49,476 nucleotides of DNA. Source: Falseniella ignava CCUG 37419. GTDB taxonomy: Bacteria > Bacillota > Bacilli > Lactobacillales > Aerococcaceae. A program made the position numbers and the translations under genes. The stretch covers positions 499,407-548,882 of the forward strand of contig NZ_JH932300.1 in NCBI RefSeq assembly GCF_000301055.1, given 5' to 3'. Shown piece by piece: positions 26,093-35,602 of the stretch (within the stretch, counting starts at the first letter, position 1; every line of letters starts with the position of its first letter). Below the pieces are notes generated by a model that saw nothing but the letters and a program-made list of their open reading frames with translations, had not been told where the DNA came from and ran no database searches.

Positions 26093-28684
26093 ATGGAACA
26101 ATATACGACACTGGTGCAACAAACAATAGCGGATGCGCAACAAATTGCCCAGACACGTCATCATCAAGCGATTGATATTGCGCATGTGTGGCGCGTATTC
26201 ATGCAAAGTGATCATTATGCATATCAACTCTACCAAGATTTACAAGTTCCGATGGATGGATTAAAACAAGTCGTCGAGCAAGAGCTAGATAAAATAGCCG
26301 TAGTCACCGGCAGCAATATTCAATACGGACAGACTATTTCACAAAATTTAAATCGATTATTACAAGATGCAAACCAAATTGCAACGGAAAAAGGAGATAC
26401 CTATCTCTCGATAGACGTCCTGTTATTGGCTTTGTATCGTCAACCAAATCAACCGATTACGAAATATTTAGTAGAACATGGTATTACGGAAGAGATTTTA
26501 AATGAAAAAATTGAAACATTGAGAGGAGGGGAGTCTGTGAACTCACCAAACCAAGAAGCAACTTACGATGCTTTAAAACAATATGCAATTAACTTAAATG
26601 AAGCGATGAAATCGAACAAGAGTGATCCGATTATCGGACGAGACGAAGAGATTCGAGATGTGATTCGAATTCTCTCAAGAAAAACTAAAAATAATCCAAT
26701 CTTAATCGGGGATCCGGGGGTTGGTAAGACCGCGATTATCGAAGGCTTAGCTCAACGGATTATTCGAAACGATGTGCCAGAGAATTTAAAAGGCAAAGTC
26801 ATCTATAGCTTGGATATGGGGGCTTTGATTGCGGGCGCCAAATATCGTGGCGAATTTGAAGAGCGTTTGAAAGCTGTCTTAAAAGAAGTGAAAAATGCGG
26901 ATGGTGAAATCATTCTCTTTATTGATGAGATTCATACCATTGTTGGAGCTGGTAAGACAGAAGGTTCGATGGACGCAGGGAACTTACTTAAACCAATGCT
27001 CGCTCGTGGAGAATTGCATTGTATTGGGGCCACAACCATTGAAGAATATCGCCAAAACTTTGAAAAAGACAAAGCTTTGGAACGTCGTTTCCAACGCGTG
27101 ATGGTGAAAGAACCGAATGTTGAAGATACGATCTCTATCTTGAGAGGATTGAAAGAACGCTTTGAAATCCACCATGGTGTGAATATTCATGACAATGCGT
27201 TGGTTGGTGCAGCGGTTCTATCAGATCGCTATATTACCGATCGTTTCTTACCTGATAAAGCGATTGACTTAGTGGATGAGGCGTGTGCAACCATCCGAAT
27301 GGAATTAAACTCTGTGCCTACGGAAATTGACCAAGTCAATCGTCGTTTAATGACGTTAGAAATTGAAGAAGCCGCTTTGAAGAAAGAATCGGATAAAGCA
27401 AGTATGAAACGTCTGGAAGACCTCAAAGAAGAGATTGCAAACTTACGAGAAGAAGCAAGTCAACTCAAAGCGCGCTGGGAAGTTGAGAAAGCTGCAACCA
27501 ATCAAGTCCGTGATAAACGGGAAGAACTTGATGAAGCACGTCGTGAATTAGAAAATGCACAAGCTCAATATGATTTAGAACGGGCAGCGCAATTGCAACA
27601 TGGTGTAATTCCAGGTCTAGAGAAAGAGTTAGCGGATTTAGAAGAACATCAAGCTGAAGAATATGTTGATTCACGTTTAACGCAAGAATCGGTTACCGAA
27701 GAAGAGATTGCAAAAGTCGTCGGACGGATTACAGGGATTCCTGTCAATAAAATTGTTGAAGGCGAACGAGCTAAATTACTAACACTCGATGAAACTTTAA
27801 AAGAACGAGTAATCGGACAAGTTGAAGCGGTGAATAAAGTCTATGAAGCCGTCTTAAGATCGAGAGCAGGCATCCAAGATCCACGGAAACCGATAGGTTC
27901 CTTCCTCTTCTTAGGACCTACGGGGGTTGGTAAGACGGAATTAGCAAAAGCATTGGCTGAAGCACTCTTTAATTCAGAAGACCATATGATTCGAATTGAT
28001 ATGAGTGAGTATATGGAAAAACATACCGTATCTCGCTTAGTGGGTGCACCTCCAGGCTATGTAGGGCATGAAGAAGGTGGCCAATTAACCGAAGCAGTAC
28101 GTCGTAGCCCATATACGATTGTACTTCTCGATGAGATTGAAAAAGCTCACCCGGATGTCTTTAATATTTTATTACAAGTACTGGATGATGGTCGATTAAC
28201 CGATTCGAAAGGGCATTTAGTTGACTTTAAAAATACGGTCATCATTATGACAAGTAACATCGGTAGTCATTTGCTCTTAGATGGATTGAATGAAGATGGA
28301 ACCATCGAAGAAAGTGCACAAAATGCTGTTCAAGCTGAACTTAAAGCACACTTTAAACCTGAATTCTTAAACCGTATCGATGATACCGTGCTATTCAAAC
28401 CATTAACGAGAGAAGACATGACGGGCATTGTCCATAAGATGATCAACCAATTGACTTTACGTCTTGAAGGCCAAGATATTCATCTTCAAATGGAACCTTC
28501 TGCGATTGATTGGATTGCTGATAATGGTTATGATCCAATCTATGGAGCACGTCCACTTGAACGCTTTATAACGCGTGAATTGGAGACACCGCTTGCGAAA
28601 CGCATTATTGCTGGGGAGGTTCCTCCACATGCGACCGTGGATGTCGAGCTCGGTGAACATCAATTAGATTTTAAATTAGTCTAA
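26093..28684 (+). CDS. clpB: ATP-dependent chaperone ClpB
   Basis: An 863-residue hexameric AAA+ disaggregase that works with DnaK to rescue aggregated proteins. The N domain spans about 1-150. AAA1 has Walker A GDPGVGKT (from G206, K212) and Walker [10 protein letters not shown]. The coiled-coil middle domain runs from about 390 to 520. AAA2 has Walker [10 protein letters not shown] (from G608, K614) and [12 protein letters not shown] 26093 is chosen over GTG 26081 because AAGGTGG lies in front of it. No ClpP-binding IGF/IGL loop is expected for ClpB, and I did not see one. It is controlled by two CtsR boxes. The N domain looks divergent from E. coli ClpB. Confidence 0.94.
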   Translation: MEQYTTLVQQTIADAQQIAQTRHHQAIDIAHVWRVFMQSDHYAYQLYQDLQVPMDGLKQVVEQELDKIAVVTGSNIQYGQTISQNLNRLLQDANQIATEKGDTYLSIDVLLLALYRQPNQPITKYLVEHGITEEILNEKIETLRGGESVNSPNQEATYDALKQYAINLNEAMKSNKSDPIIGRDEEIRDVIRILSRKTKNNPILIGDPGVGKTAIIEGLAQRIIRNDVPENLKGKVIYSLDMGALIAGAKYRGEFEERLKAVLKEVKNADGEIILFIDEIHTIVGAGKTEGSMDAGNLLKPMLARGELHCIGATTIEEYRQNFEKDKALERRFQRVMVKEPNVEDTISILRGLKERFEIHHGVNIHDNALVGAAVLSDRYITDRFLPDKAIDLVDEACATIRMELNSVPTEIDQVNRRLMTLEIEEAALKKESDKASMKRLEDLKEEIANLREEASQLKARWEVEKAATNQVRDKREELDEARRELENAQAQYDLERAAQLQHGVIPGLEKELADLEEHQAEEYVDSRLTQESVTEEEIAKVVGRITGIPVNKIVEGERAKLLTLDETLKERVIGQVEAVNKVYEAVLRSRAGIQDPRKPIGSFLFLGPTGVGKTELAKALAEALFNSEDHMIRIDMSEYMEKHTVSRLVGAPPGYVGHEEGGQLTEAVRRSPYTIVLLDEIEKAHPDVFNILLQVLDDGRLTDSKGHLVDFKNTVIIMTSNIGSHLLLDGLNEDGTIEESAQNAVQAELKAHFKPEFLNRIDDTVLFKPLTREDMTGIVHKMINQLTLRLEGQDIHLQMEPSAIDWIADNGYDPIYGARPLERFITRELETPLAKRIIAGEVPPHATVDVELGEHQLDFKLV

Positions 28685-28695
28685 GATTATGACTC

Positions 28696-28726
28696 AGACT
28701 GGTAGTTTTTCTACCAGTCTTTTGTT
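28696..28726 (+). terminator. Intrinsic terminator after clpB
   Basis: A 10-bp perfect stem AGACTGGTAG / CTACCAGTCT with a TTTTT loop, followed by a T-rich tail. Confidence 0.85.
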
Positions 28727-28792
28727 ATTTAGATTGAAATTTGTGGTTTTTTCAGTTAATTTATACATACTAGAATAGAAAGGAGGAATCAG

Positions 28793-30022
28793 ATGTCATT
28801 CTTTCGTGAACCAGATAAGACAGAAAAATCCATTATTAAAATTATTTTATTCAGTGGATTGCTGTTTCTTTTAATTCGTTATTTTGGAAATGTCTTAGAG
28901 ACATTTAATCATTTCATTGCTGTTCTAATGCCAATTATTATTGGCGCCGCAATGGCCTATATTTTAAATATTCCGATGACTAAGATTGAGGAGTATTATT
29001 TTCCGGATCGTGAAGATACTTGGGTAAAACGAACACGGCGACCTGTCAGTATTGCAACGGCGATCATTGTTATTTTACTCTTTATCTTTTTAGTGTTTTA
29101 CTTAGTTATTCCCCAATTAATTGGCGTCATTTCAATGATTGTCAATACTTTACCGAATTTTGTCATGAGTATTCGTGACTGGGGAATGTCGCTTGAAGAA
29201 CGTTTCCCGCAATTACAAGAAGTATTGGGACAATTAAACTTCAATTGGAATAGTATTACACAAAATGCAATCAGTTTCCTGAACTCTATCACCAGTAATG
29301 TCATTGATGGGACTATTTCAACGATCGGGAATACGGTAGGTTTTATCTTCAATTTCTTCTTATCCTTTGTTTTAAGTATTTTTATGCTTTCAAATAAAGA
29401 GAAGTTACAATACCAATTCGTATTATTATCAGAGACATACTTGCCGTCACGTTTACATAATCAAATTATGTATGTCGCACGTATTTTAAATGAATCATTC
29501 AAAGGGTTCTTTGTTGGAACACTTACTTCCGCAACAATTGAAGGGATTATGGTTGCTTTAGGATTATTCCTACTTCGCTTCCCATACCCAGCAATGCTAG
29601 GGGTACTGACCGGAGTTACAGCACTCATCCCATATATCGGAGCATTTCTTGCGACTGGAATTGGATTTATGTTAATTTTTGTCCAATCACCGATTCAAGC
29701 GTTAGGATATGTAGTCTTTATGATTATGGTTAACCAGATTGAAGGTAATTTACTTTATCCACGTGTCGTGGGAGATTCAATTGGCCTTCCTGCACTATGG
29801 GTTATTATTGCTGTGACGATTGGTGGGGGATTATTCGGAATTCCTGGTATGATTCTTTTTGTACCATTGTTCTCGGCCTTATCTGCGATTATCCACCGAG
29901 ATATAGCCTATCGTCGTGATCGTGGCGCTTCAATTTCGCCTGAACAAGAATTATCCGAAGTCATGAAGAACAATTCGGAACTTTACCGTGAGAAAGAAGC
30001 AAAAAGCGAGAAAAATAATTAA
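28793..30022 (+). CDS. AI-2E family transporter (UPF0118)
   Basis: A 409-residue polytopic membrane protein of the AI-2E/TqsA family. Hydrophobic helices lie near residues 15-60 and 75-115, and from about 170 to the C-terminal quarter. The signature region is PYPAMLGVLTGVTALIPYIG and QIEGNLLYPRVVGDSIGLPA, and the last 45 residues are charged and cytoplasmic. Family members include exporters and Na+/H+ antiporters, so the substrate cannot be assigned; the family name does not prove autoinducer transport. AAGGAGG precedes the ATG. A fair promoter, TTTTCA-16 bp-TAGAAT (28749-28776), lies upstream. The stop codon region was hit by the insertion sequence. Confidence 0.85.
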   Translation: MSFFREPDKTEKSIIKIILFSGLLFLLIRYFGNVLETFNHFIAVLMPIIIGAAMAYILNIPMTKIEEYYFPDREDTWVKRTRRPVSIATAIIVILLFIFLVFYLVIPQLIGVISMIVNTLPNFVMSIRDWGMSLEERFPQLQEVLGQLNFNWNSITQNAISFLNSITSNVIDGTISTIGNTVGFIFNFFLSFVLSIFMLSNKEKLQYQFVLLSETYLPSRLHNQIMYVARILNESFKGFFVGTLTSATIEGIMVALGLFLLRFPYPAMLGVLTGVTALIPYIGAFLATGIGFMLIFVQSPIQALGYVVFMIMVNQIEGNLLYPRVVGDSIGLPALWVIIAVTIGGGLFGIPGMILFVPLFSALSAIIHRDIAYRRDRGASISPEQELSEVMKNNSELYREKEAKSEKNN

Positions 30023-30036
30023 CAAACACCTTGATA
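30012..30036. repeat. Left copy of the 25-bp target-site duplication
   Basis: A 25-bp sequence beginning AAAATAATTAAC and ending CCTTGATA is repeated exactly at 31217-31241, directly flanking the insertion sequence. The copy includes the stop codon of the upstream membrane protein gene. Confidence 0.85.
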
Positions 30037-30137
30037 TGTTAGGAGATAATACATTTGTGACATAAAACAAACAAAAAAAGAGCCCCCTTTGGTATGATAG
30101 ATGTGCAATCAAAAATCATCCAAGGAGGATCTCTCAT

Positions 30138-31070
30138 ATGTCTATTATAACAGAAGGAATGAAACATCGCGAACGAATTGTTAAGCATGCTATAAAAGTG
30201 AATAATAATGCTCTTACAGCGAGAAAGTATCACACATCCCGTCAATATGTTCAAAGATGGCGGAAGCGATACGATGGGACGATTGAATCCCTTCGAAAGA
30301 AGTCAACTCGCCCTAAATCTCATCCTAATCAGCACACACAGACTGAATTAGAGTTAATCAAGTATAACTATCGATACCATAGGCATCGAGGATTAGCCCA
30401 CGTCTATCGTAAATGTAGGGATAAGGGCTATACTAGAAGCTATGATTCTATGTGTCGTCAAATACGGAAAATGAACTTAAAACCTCCTTCTAAAAAGAAA
30501 AAAAGGCGAATCAAGAAAAAAGATAAACCCAACTATTCTTATCCAGGAGAATTAGTTCAAATCGATGTGAAGTACGTTCCTATTCATTCTATAGGTTTTG
30601 CCAGTAACCATAAACGATACTATCAAATCACAGCTATAGATGCTTATTCAAGAACTAGAGTTCTTGATTTGATGAATGAAAATAGCACTTATACAACATC
30701 TGAATTTCTTATAGATTTAGAGAAAAGAATGGGCTTTAAGATAGACAAAGTTCAGACAGATAATGGGAAAGAATTTACAAACGACTCTTATGAAACAGAT
30801 AAGAAGTCGAGGTTTCAAACGGTTTTAGAATTTCTTGGGATTAGCTATAAAACAACAGCACCCTACAGTCCTTGGCAAAACGGCTTGGTAGAAAGAAGTC
30901 ACAGAGAAGATGAAGAAAGATTTTATTCAAGACGTCGTTTTTCAAGTGAGGAAGAACTTCGGAAAGCTTTGGCTAGATACAACACGAGTTACAACAATAC
31001 TTATCGTAAAGTGCTGAATTTTAAAAGTCCAGATGAAGTCGTTAATGACTATTTTGCTAAAGTAGCGTAG
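30138..31070 (+). CDS. DDE transposase (IS481/IS3-like integrase fold)
   Basis: A 310-residue transposase. The N terminus has a helix-turn-helix (RKYHTSRQYVQRWRKRYDGT, about 29-48) and a second DNA-binding part. A basic linker (KKKKRRIKKKDK) precedes the rve integrase core. Catalytic residues are D143 (QIDVKYVP), D208 (QTDNGKEF) and E252 (NGLVERSHRED). The D208-E252 spacing of 43 intervening residues is longer than the usual 35. AAGGAGG lies before the ATG. The gene appears intact, so the element may still be active. The family call rests on domain order and TGT ends; an IS1202-type relationship is possible because of the long duplication. Confidence 0.88.
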   Translation: MSIITEGMKHRERIVKHAIKVNNNALTARKYHTSRQYVQRWRKRYDGTIESLRKKSTRPKSHPNQHTQTELELIKYNYRYHRHRGLAHVYRKCRDKGYTRSYDSMCRQIRKMNLKPPSKKKKRRIKKKDKPNYSYPGELVQIDVKYVPIHSIGFASNHKRYYQITAIDAYSRTRVLDLMNENSTYTTSEFLIDLEKRMGFKIDKVQTDNGKEFTNDSYETDKKSRFQTVLEFLGISYKTTAPYSPWQNGLVERSHREDEERFYSRRRFSSEEELRKALARYNTSYNNTYRKVLNFKSPDEVVNDYFAKVA

Positions 31071-31091
31071 CTATTATCTATTTCTTTCAAG

Positions 31092-31137
31092 TTTAGTAAG
31101 GCACCGCTACGCTCTAAAGGCCTTGACTAAATTTTTC
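31092..31137 (+). terminator. Hairpin terminator at the end of the transposase
   Basis: TTTAGTAAGGC pairs with GCCTTGACTAAA (one bulge) around an 18-nt loop, then TTTTT. It would limit read-through from the insertion sequence into rpsB. Confidence 0.65.
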
Positions 31138-31216
31138 AAAAATAGTTTTACTGATTAGCTTCTTTAGCACAATCTATTTATCAAAGGCTGTGTCATAAAT
31201 GTTTGACTTCTCTACA

Positions 31217-31241
31217 AAAATAATTAACAAACACCTTGATA
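31217..31241. repeat. Right copy of the 25-bp target-site duplication
   Basis: Identical to 30012-30036. Together they mark the insertion point between the AI-2E-type gene and the rpsB promoter. Confidence 0.85.
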
Positions 31242-31245
31242 AGGC

Positions 31246-31274
31246 TTGTAATCCATGTCTGTTTAAGGTATGAT
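31246..31274 (+). promoter_or_regulatory. rpsB promoter
   Basis: TTGTAA, 17 bp, TATGAT. It lies immediately after the IS duplication and gives a leader of about 115 nt. Confidence 0.65.
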
Positions 31275-31281
31275 TATTAAC

Positions 31282-31362
31282 GGTGTTAAAACACCAAATT
31301 CACACGAATAAGGATGATTTACTGGGTACTCTCACGAGTCAGTGAATGAGACGAATTATTCG
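31282..31362 (+). promoter_or_regulatory. Structured leader of the rpsB-tsf mRNA
   Basis: A small hairpin (GGTGT-TAAA-ACACC, 31282-31295) is followed by a long-range stem CGAATA (31305-31310) / TATTCG (31357-31362). This encloses an inner hairpin ACTG-ACTC / GAGT-CAGT (31321-31343) with a 3-nt bulge. A leader of this kind in front of a ribosomal protein gene suggests S2 autoregulation. I know of no named family match. Confidence 0.45.
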
Positions 31363-31394
31363 GAGGAAAATAAAAACCAAAAAGGAGAAATATT

Positions 31395-32183
31395 ATGGCA
31401 GTCATTTCAATGAAACAATTGCTAGAAGCCGGTGTTCATTTCGGACACCAAACACGTCGTTGGGATCCAAAAATGAAACCTTACATCTTTACAGAGCGTA
31501 ATGGTATTTACATTATCGATTTACAACAAACTGTGAAATTAGTTGACAAAGCGTACAACTTTGTACGTGACGAAGTCTCAAATGGTGGGATTGTATTATT
31601 CGTAGGAACGAAAAAACAAGCAGCTCAATCAATTGAAGAGCAAGCGAAACGTGCAGGACAATATTACATCAACCATCGTTGGTTAGGTGGATTGTTAACA
31701 AACTGGGAAACCATCCAACAGAGTATTAAACGTCTAAAACGCATTGAAGAAATGGAACAAGACGGAACTTTCGATGTATTACCTAAGAAAGAAGTTCAAG
31801 AATTACGTAAAGAATTAGACCGCTTAGAGCAAAACTTAGGCGGAATTAAAGATATGCCTCGCTTACCAGACGTGATCTACATTGTAGACCCACGCAAAGA
31901 GCAAATTGCAGTGAAAGAAGCACGTAAATTAAATATTCCACTTGTCGGAATGGTTGACACAAACTGTGACCCTGAAGAAGTGGATTATGTAATTCCATCT
32001 AACGATGATGCAATTCGTGCAATTAAATTAATTACAACAGCAATTGCTGATGCAGTAATTGAAGGTAACCAAGGTGTAAGCCACGAAGAAGGTAGCGAAG
32101 AGACTTCAGATAAAGATTTCTTTGATAACTTATTCGAATCAGAAGAAACAACTGAAGAGTCAACTGAGGAATCAGCAGAATAA
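31395..32183 (+). CDS. rpsB: 30S ribosomal protein S2
   Basis: A 262-residue ribosomal protein of the 30S subunit. [20 protein letters not shown], then [21 protein letters not shown] and [11 protein letters not shown], are diagnostic. The C-terminal tail (about 228-262) is strongly acidic, as in several Lactobacillales. AAAGGAG precedes the ATG. tsf follows after an attenuator-type hairpin, the standard rpsB-tsf operon. Confidence 0.97.
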   Translation: MAVISMKQLLEAGVHFGHQTRRWDPKMKPYIFTERNGIYIIDLQQTVKLVDKAYNFVRDEVSNGGIVLFVGTKKQAAQSIEEQAKRAGQYYINHRWLGGLLTNWETIQQSIKRLKRIEEMEQDGTFDVLPKKEVQELRKELDRLEQNLGGIKDMPRLPDVIYIVDPRKEQIAVKEARKLNIPLVGMVDTNCDPEEVDYVIPSNDDAIRAIKLITTAIADAVIEGNQGVSHEEGSEETSDKDFFDNLFESEETTEESTEESAE

Positions 32184-32201
32184 TTTATAAGTAACGAAGA
32201 T

Positions 32202-32265
32202 ACTGTCTTAATTCAGGACGCATGCACAGGTAGAGGTACCTAGCCCTGTGTTAAGACAGTTTTTA
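32202..32265 (+). terminator. Two-part terminator/attenuator between rpsB and tsf
   Basis: The outer stem ACTGTCTTAA / TTAAGACAGT (10 bp perfect) encloses an inner CACAGG / CCTGTG hairpin, then TTTTTATT. It probably lowers EF-Ts expression relative to S2, though tsf has no obvious separate promoter. Confidence 0.8.
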
Positions 32266-32294
32266 TTAAGAACAAATTCATAGGAGGAACTCAA

Positions 32295-33176
32295 ATGGCA
32301 AAAATTACAGCGCAATTAGTTAAAGAGTTACGTGATTTAACTGGTGTAGGTATGATGGATGCGAAGAAAGCACTCGTTGAAGTAGAAGGCGACATCGAGA
32401 AAGCAATCGACCACCTACGTGAAAAAGGTCTAGCAAAGGCTGCTAAGAAAGCAGACCGTATTGCAGCTGAAGGTTTATCTGCGATGGCAATTGATGGTAA
32501 CCATGCTGCAATCGTTGAAATCAACTCAGAAACAGACTTCGTTTCTAAGAACGAAAAATTCGTTAAATTAGTTGATGATATTGCACAAGCTTTAGTTAAA
32601 GCGCAACCTGCTGATTTAGATGCTGCTTTAGCGGTTGAAATCGATGGTAAGAGCATTGCAGATTTAATTACGGATGCGACAAATACAATTGGTGAGAAAA
32701 TCTCATTCCGTCGTTTCGATTTATTAACGAAAGAAGACGGCGATTCATTCGGTGCATACAGCCATAACAATGGTCAAATTTCTGTTATTACTTTAATTAA
32801 AGGCTTAGCAGACGAAGATGTAGCACGTGACGTATCAATGCACGTTGCAGCGATGAAACCTCGTTACACTTCACCAGATGAAGTTCCAGCTGATGTTGTA
32901 GAACATGAGAAGAAAATCCAAACTGAAATTGCCCTAAATGAAGGTAAACCAGCAAACATCGTTGAAAAAATGATCGACGGACGTATGCATAAATTCTTAG
33001 GCGAAATCAGCTTAACTGAGCAACCATTCGTTAAAGATAACGATGTAACGGTTGGTAAGTATGTTGGAGATAAAGGTGGAACCATCGAAACATTCATCCG
33101 CTATACAGTTGGAGAGGGCATGGAAAAACGCCAAGACAACTTCGCTGAAGAAGTCGCTCAACAAATGAAACAATAA
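32295..33176 (+). CDS. tsf: Translation elongation factor Ts
   Basis: Nucleotide exchange factor for EF-Tu, 293 residues. The N-terminal UBA-like domain has LRDLTGVGMMDAKKALVE, and the core carries EINSETDFVSKNEKFV and the dimerisation region with VAAMKPRYTSPDEVP. TAGGAGG precedes the ATG. It is probably transcribed by read-through of the preceding attenuator. A UUCG-loop terminator follows, then pyrH. Confidence 0.97.
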   Translation: MAKITAQLVKELRDLTGVGMMDAKKALVEVEGDIEKAIDHLREKGLAKAAKKADRIAAEGLSAMAIDGNHAAIVEINSETDFVSKNEKFVKLVDDIAQALVKAQPADLDAALAVEIDGKSIADLITDATNTIGEKISFRRFDLLTKEDGDSFGAYSHNNGQISVITLIKGLADEDVARDVSMHVAAMKPRYTSPDEVPADVVEHEKKIQTEIALNEGKPANIVEKMIDGRMHKFLGEISLTEQPFVKDNDVTVGKYVGDKGGTIETFIRYTVGEGMEKRQDNFAEEVAQQMKQ

Positions 33177-33187
33177 TTAATCGATCC

Positions 33188-33212
33188 AGTCCCAGTTCGC
33201 TGGGACTTTTTT
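33188..33212 (+). terminator. Intrinsic terminator after tsf
   Basis: AGTCCCAG / CTGGGACT with a TTCG tetraloop, then TTTT. Very compact and strong. Confidence 0.85.
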
Positions 33213-33237
33213 CAAAGACAAGAAAGGATGTAATGAG

Positions 33238-33966
33238 ATGAGTGAAACACCGAAGTATCATCGGGTTGTACTGAAGTTAAGTGGCGAAGCCATGGCAGGT
33301 GAACAAGGATTTGGGATTCATCCACCAACCTTAAAACTAATGGCTGAAGAGTTTAAATCTGTTCACGATTTAGGCGTTGAGATTGCCGTCGTTGTGGGTG
33401 GAGGTAATATTTGGCGTGGAAAAATCGGTGAAGAAATGGGCATGGAACGTTCACAAGCTGATTACATGGGAATGTTAGCTACGGTAATGAATGCCCTAGC
33501 CTTACAAGATGTGTTGGAAAATGAAGGAGTTCCGACCCGCGTCCAGACTTCAATCGAAATGCGTGAAGTTGCCGAACTCTATATTCGTCGTCGTGCGATC
33601 CGTCACCTAGAAAAAGGGCGTGTTGTTATCTTTGCTGGAGGAACGGGGAATCCATTCTTTACGACAGATACAACAGCTGCGCTTCGTGCAGCTGAAATGA
33701 ATGCGGATGTCATCTTAATGGCAAAAAATAATGTAGACGGTGTCTACGATTCAGATCCACGCTTTAACGAACAAGCTCAAAAATATGAGAACTTAACACA
33801 TCTAGATGTGATTAATAAAGGCTTGAAAGTGATGGATGCTACAGCTAGCTCATTAAGTATGGATAATGACATCCCATTGGTTGTTTTCAATCTTAACGAA
33901 CCTGGTAATATTCGTCGCGCGGTGATGGGCGAAAACATTGGAACTACAGTCAGCCGTAATATATAA
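33238..33966 (+). CDS. pyrH: UMP kinase
   Basis: Phosphorylates UMP to UDP in pyrimidine nucleotide synthesis; hexameric and allosterically controlled in bacteria. The 242 residues include [17 protein letters not shown], the nucleotide-binding [11 protein letters not shown], and [27 protein letters not shown] stands before the ATG. The order pyrH-frr after rpsB-tsf is highly conserved. It lies 37 bp before frr. Confidence 0.97.
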   Translation: MSETPKYHRVVLKLSGEAMAGEQGFGIHPPTLKLMAEEFKSVHDLGVEIAVVVGGGNIWRGKIGEEMGMERSQADYMGMLATVMNALALQDVLENEGVPTRVQTSIEMREVAELYIRRRAIRHLEKGRVVIFAGGTGNPFFTTDTTAALRAAEMNADVILMAKNNVDGVYDSDPRFNEQAQKYENLTHLDVINKGLKVMDATASSLSMDNDIPLVVFNLNEPGNIRRAVMGENIGTTVSRNI

Positions 33967-34003
33967 TTAACTTATTAAGATACAACTTATTCAGGAGGAA
34001 ATT

Positions 34004-34564
34004 ATGAACTCAAGTGAATTATTAAAAACAACACGTGAGCGTATGAGTAAATCAATTGAATCATTCAAACGTGAACTTGGAACGATTCGTGCTGGACGCG
34101 CTAATGCGTCAATTTTAGACCGAGTGCAAGTCCAATATTATGGAGCGCCTACGCCATTGAACCAATTAGCAAGTATCGCAAGCCCAGAAGCGCGCATGCT
34201 CTTGATTACACCTTACGACAAATCAAGTCTTGGCGAAATCGAAAAAGCGATTCTTCAAAGTGATGTCGGTATCACCCCTTCAAACGACGGGAATGTGATT
34301 CGTCTGATTATTCCTGCGTTAACCAAAGAGCGCCGTCAAGAATTATCCAAAGTTGTTGGTAAAGAACAAGAAAATGCGAAAATCGCAGTTCGTAACATTC
34401 GTCGTGATAGTATCGATGAAGCGAAAAAAGCTGAAAAGAACAAAGAATTAACCGAAGACGAATTACGTAACTACGAAGAAGAAATTCAAAAAATTACTGA
34501 CCAATCAACCAAAGAAATCGATAAATTGGCTGAAGAAAAAATAGACGAAATTATGAACGATTAA
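34004..34564 (+). CDS. frr: Ribosome recycling factor
   Basis: With EF-G it splits post-termination ribosomes. The 186 residues are all-helical with a small beta domain. [22 protein letters not shown] and the C-terminal [20 protein letters not shown], then [14 protein letters not shown], are diagnostic. GGAGG precedes the ATG. It is followed by a symmetric terminator shared with the convergent gene. Confidence 0.97.
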   Translation: MNSSELLKTTRERMSKSIESFKRELGTIRAGRANASILDRVQVQYYGAPTPLNQLASIASPEARMLLITPYDKSSLGEIEKAILQSDVGITPSNDGNVIRLIIPALTKERRQELSKVVGKEQENAKIAVRNIRRDSIDEAKKAEKNKELTEDELRNYEEEIQKITDQSTKEIDKLAEEKIDEIMND

Positions 34565-34579
34565 TCTTTTATCATACAA

Positions 34580-34612
34580 ACAGCACGCTGATGGTTCAGC
34601 GTGCTGTCTTTT
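34580..34612. terminator. Shared terminator between frr and the minus-strand gene
   Basis: An 11-bp perfect stem, ACAGCACGCTG / CAGCGTGCTGT, with a 6-nt loop lies between two converging genes. The + side is followed by CTTTTATTTT; the minus side has a weaker TTTG tail. It is probably bidirectional. Confidence 0.8.
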
Positions 34613-34626
34613 ATTTTGTAAGAATT

Positions 34627-35184
34627 TTATTCCGTCGGAACGTCAATTCGTTTGAAAGTAATTTGAGACTCGGTGTCTTCTAAGTCGCCGTCTTCGTTGA
34701 GTTGAAGTAAGAGCGAAGCATGATTCTTGTTAAGTTTAATCTTAAATTTTTCATTGGATTTTGAAATAAAGTAGTCGGGTTCCGCTTCTATGCGGGTGAG
34801 ATAGTCGGTTTCAAAAGTAAATTTTTTCGCAGACTCATCATCATATGGAAGGCATTCGATTGTGACTTCAGGTGAATCTTGTTGATCCGTTGGATCAACT
34901 AAAGAAGATAAATGTGGATTAACAATCAAGTTGTAAATCGCTTCTAGTAATAAGTGATAGGGATCCTTCGATTCAACCGCACCAAATGGGTTATATTCGT
35001 TAGAATATAATATGACAGCATCTTCAGTAATTTCTAGATATTGTAACTGTGAATCTTTATCAACTTGATAAGTGCCAATGAAATCAGCGTAATTGATTTC
35101 TTTCGCCTTAACAGAATCAATATGCCAACTCAAAGTAACAAAACTTATCAGCAGTAAACAAAACTTTATCCATCGCTTTTTCAT
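34627..35184 (-). CDS. Small secreted hypothetical protein
   Basis: The only minus-strand gene here, 185 residues. The start MKKRWIKFCLLLISFVTLS is a clear signal peptide, with a likely cleavage after SVKA (about residue 27). A cysteine at position 9 lies inside the hydrophobic core and is not a convincing lipobox. The mature part has beta-rich repeats of the ITEDAVILYSNEY kind and reads like a small extracellular lipocalin- or beta-barrel-like domain, but I recognise no family. AAAGGA lies 10 bases before the ATG. A good promoter precedes it. Its placement between frr and the fol operon looks accessory. Confidence 0.8.
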   Translation of the reverse strand: MKKRWIKFCLLLISFVTLSWHIDSVKAKEINYADFIGTYQVDKDSQLQYLEITEDAVILYSNEYNPFGAVESKDPYHLLLEAIYNLIVNPHLSSLVDPTDQQDSPEVTIECLPYDDESAKKFTFETDYLTRIEAEPDYFISKSNEKFKIKLNKNHASLLLQLNEDGDLEDTESQITFKRIDVPTE

Positions 35185-35222
35185 CTACTTCATTCCTTTC
35201 TAAAAAATCTAACCAACATATA

Positions 35223-35242
35223 AAGCTATCAATATATAGCTT
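35223..35242. repeat. Inverted repeat in the 5' region of the minus-strand gene
   Basis: AAGCTAT (35223-35229) and ATAGCTT (35236-35242) around a 6-nt loop lie just downstream of the promoter, in the expected untranslated leader. It may be an operator or an mRNA hairpin. Confidence 0.45.
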
Positions 35243-35248
35243 GATAAT

Positions 35249-35276
35249 ATCATAACACATAAAAAAACGGTTTCAA
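35249..35276 (-). promoter_or_regulatory. Promoter of the secreted hypothetical gene
   Basis: On the minus strand: TTGAAA (35276-35271), 16 bp, TATGAT (35254-35249). Confidence 0.65.
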
Positions 35277-35432
35277 TAATAAAATTTAAATTATCTTTCA
35301 GTACATCAAGAATAAAACGATCATGATGAGTAATCAATGATATAACGCGTTGAAATTATTTTCACAAACTATGATAGTGCTACCATAATTTTGATGATGT
35401 TATGAAAAAGCTTATGTGACAGACAAATAACC

Positions 35433-35483
35433 TTGATTTAACTAGCCTTTATGATTGTAATATGGTGACAAAACGTCTACAAT
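35433..35483 (+). promoter_or_regulatory. Promoter(s) of the folate operon
   Basis: Two overlapping options: TTGATT-17 bp-TGTAAT (35433-35461) and TTGTAA-17 bp-TACAAT (35455-35483). The second would start transcription right before the THF aptamer. The rest of the 480-bp gap (35280-35430) is AT-rich, and I see nothing in it. Confidence 0.6.
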
Positions 35484-35495
35484 GAAGAAGTAAGA

Positions 35496-35588
35496 ACAGA
35501 GTAAATGGTCTACGTTAAGTGCCACTGGATGGGATGTTGCCAGTGGACGAAGTGCTTTGTGCGCGCGGTCGGCCATTGCCTCCGCTGT
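35496..35588 (+). ncRNA. Tetrahydrofolate (THF) riboswitch
   Basis: The sequence follows the THF aptamer closely. A short P1 (ACAG/CTGT) is followed by AGTAAATGGTCTACGTTAAG, a P4-type hairpin CCACTGG/CCAGTGG around ATGGGATGTTG, then ACGAAGTGC, the GCGCGGTCGGCCATTGCCTC segment and CCGC. The conserved pieces GTTAAGTG, GGGATG, ACGAAG, GCGCGGT and CATTGCxTCCGC match the folT and folE riboswitches that I remember. It lies at the 5' end of a complete folate synthesis operon. Confidence 0.93.
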
Positions 35589-35602
35589 TATCGGTTGCGG
35601 GG

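Larger units (their letters stand above)
30037..31216. mobile_element. Insertion sequence, IS481-like, 1180 bp
   Basis: The element is bounded by TGT at 30037 and ACA at 31216. The terminal inverted repeats (30037-30062 and 31191-31216) match at 18 of 26 positions, including ACATTTrTGACA on the inner side. One transposase gene fills it. The flanking exact direct repeat is 25 bp (26 if one shared A is counted), far longer than the few bases typical of most IS481 or IS3 elements. It inserted 5 bp upstream of the rpsB -35 box, leaving the promoter whole. Confidence 0.88.

Noticed and set aside
30037-30137. Outward promoter in the insertion sequence driving neighbours
   Set aside because: A TATGAT box is present before the transposase without a fitting -35 box, and it points inward to the transposase.
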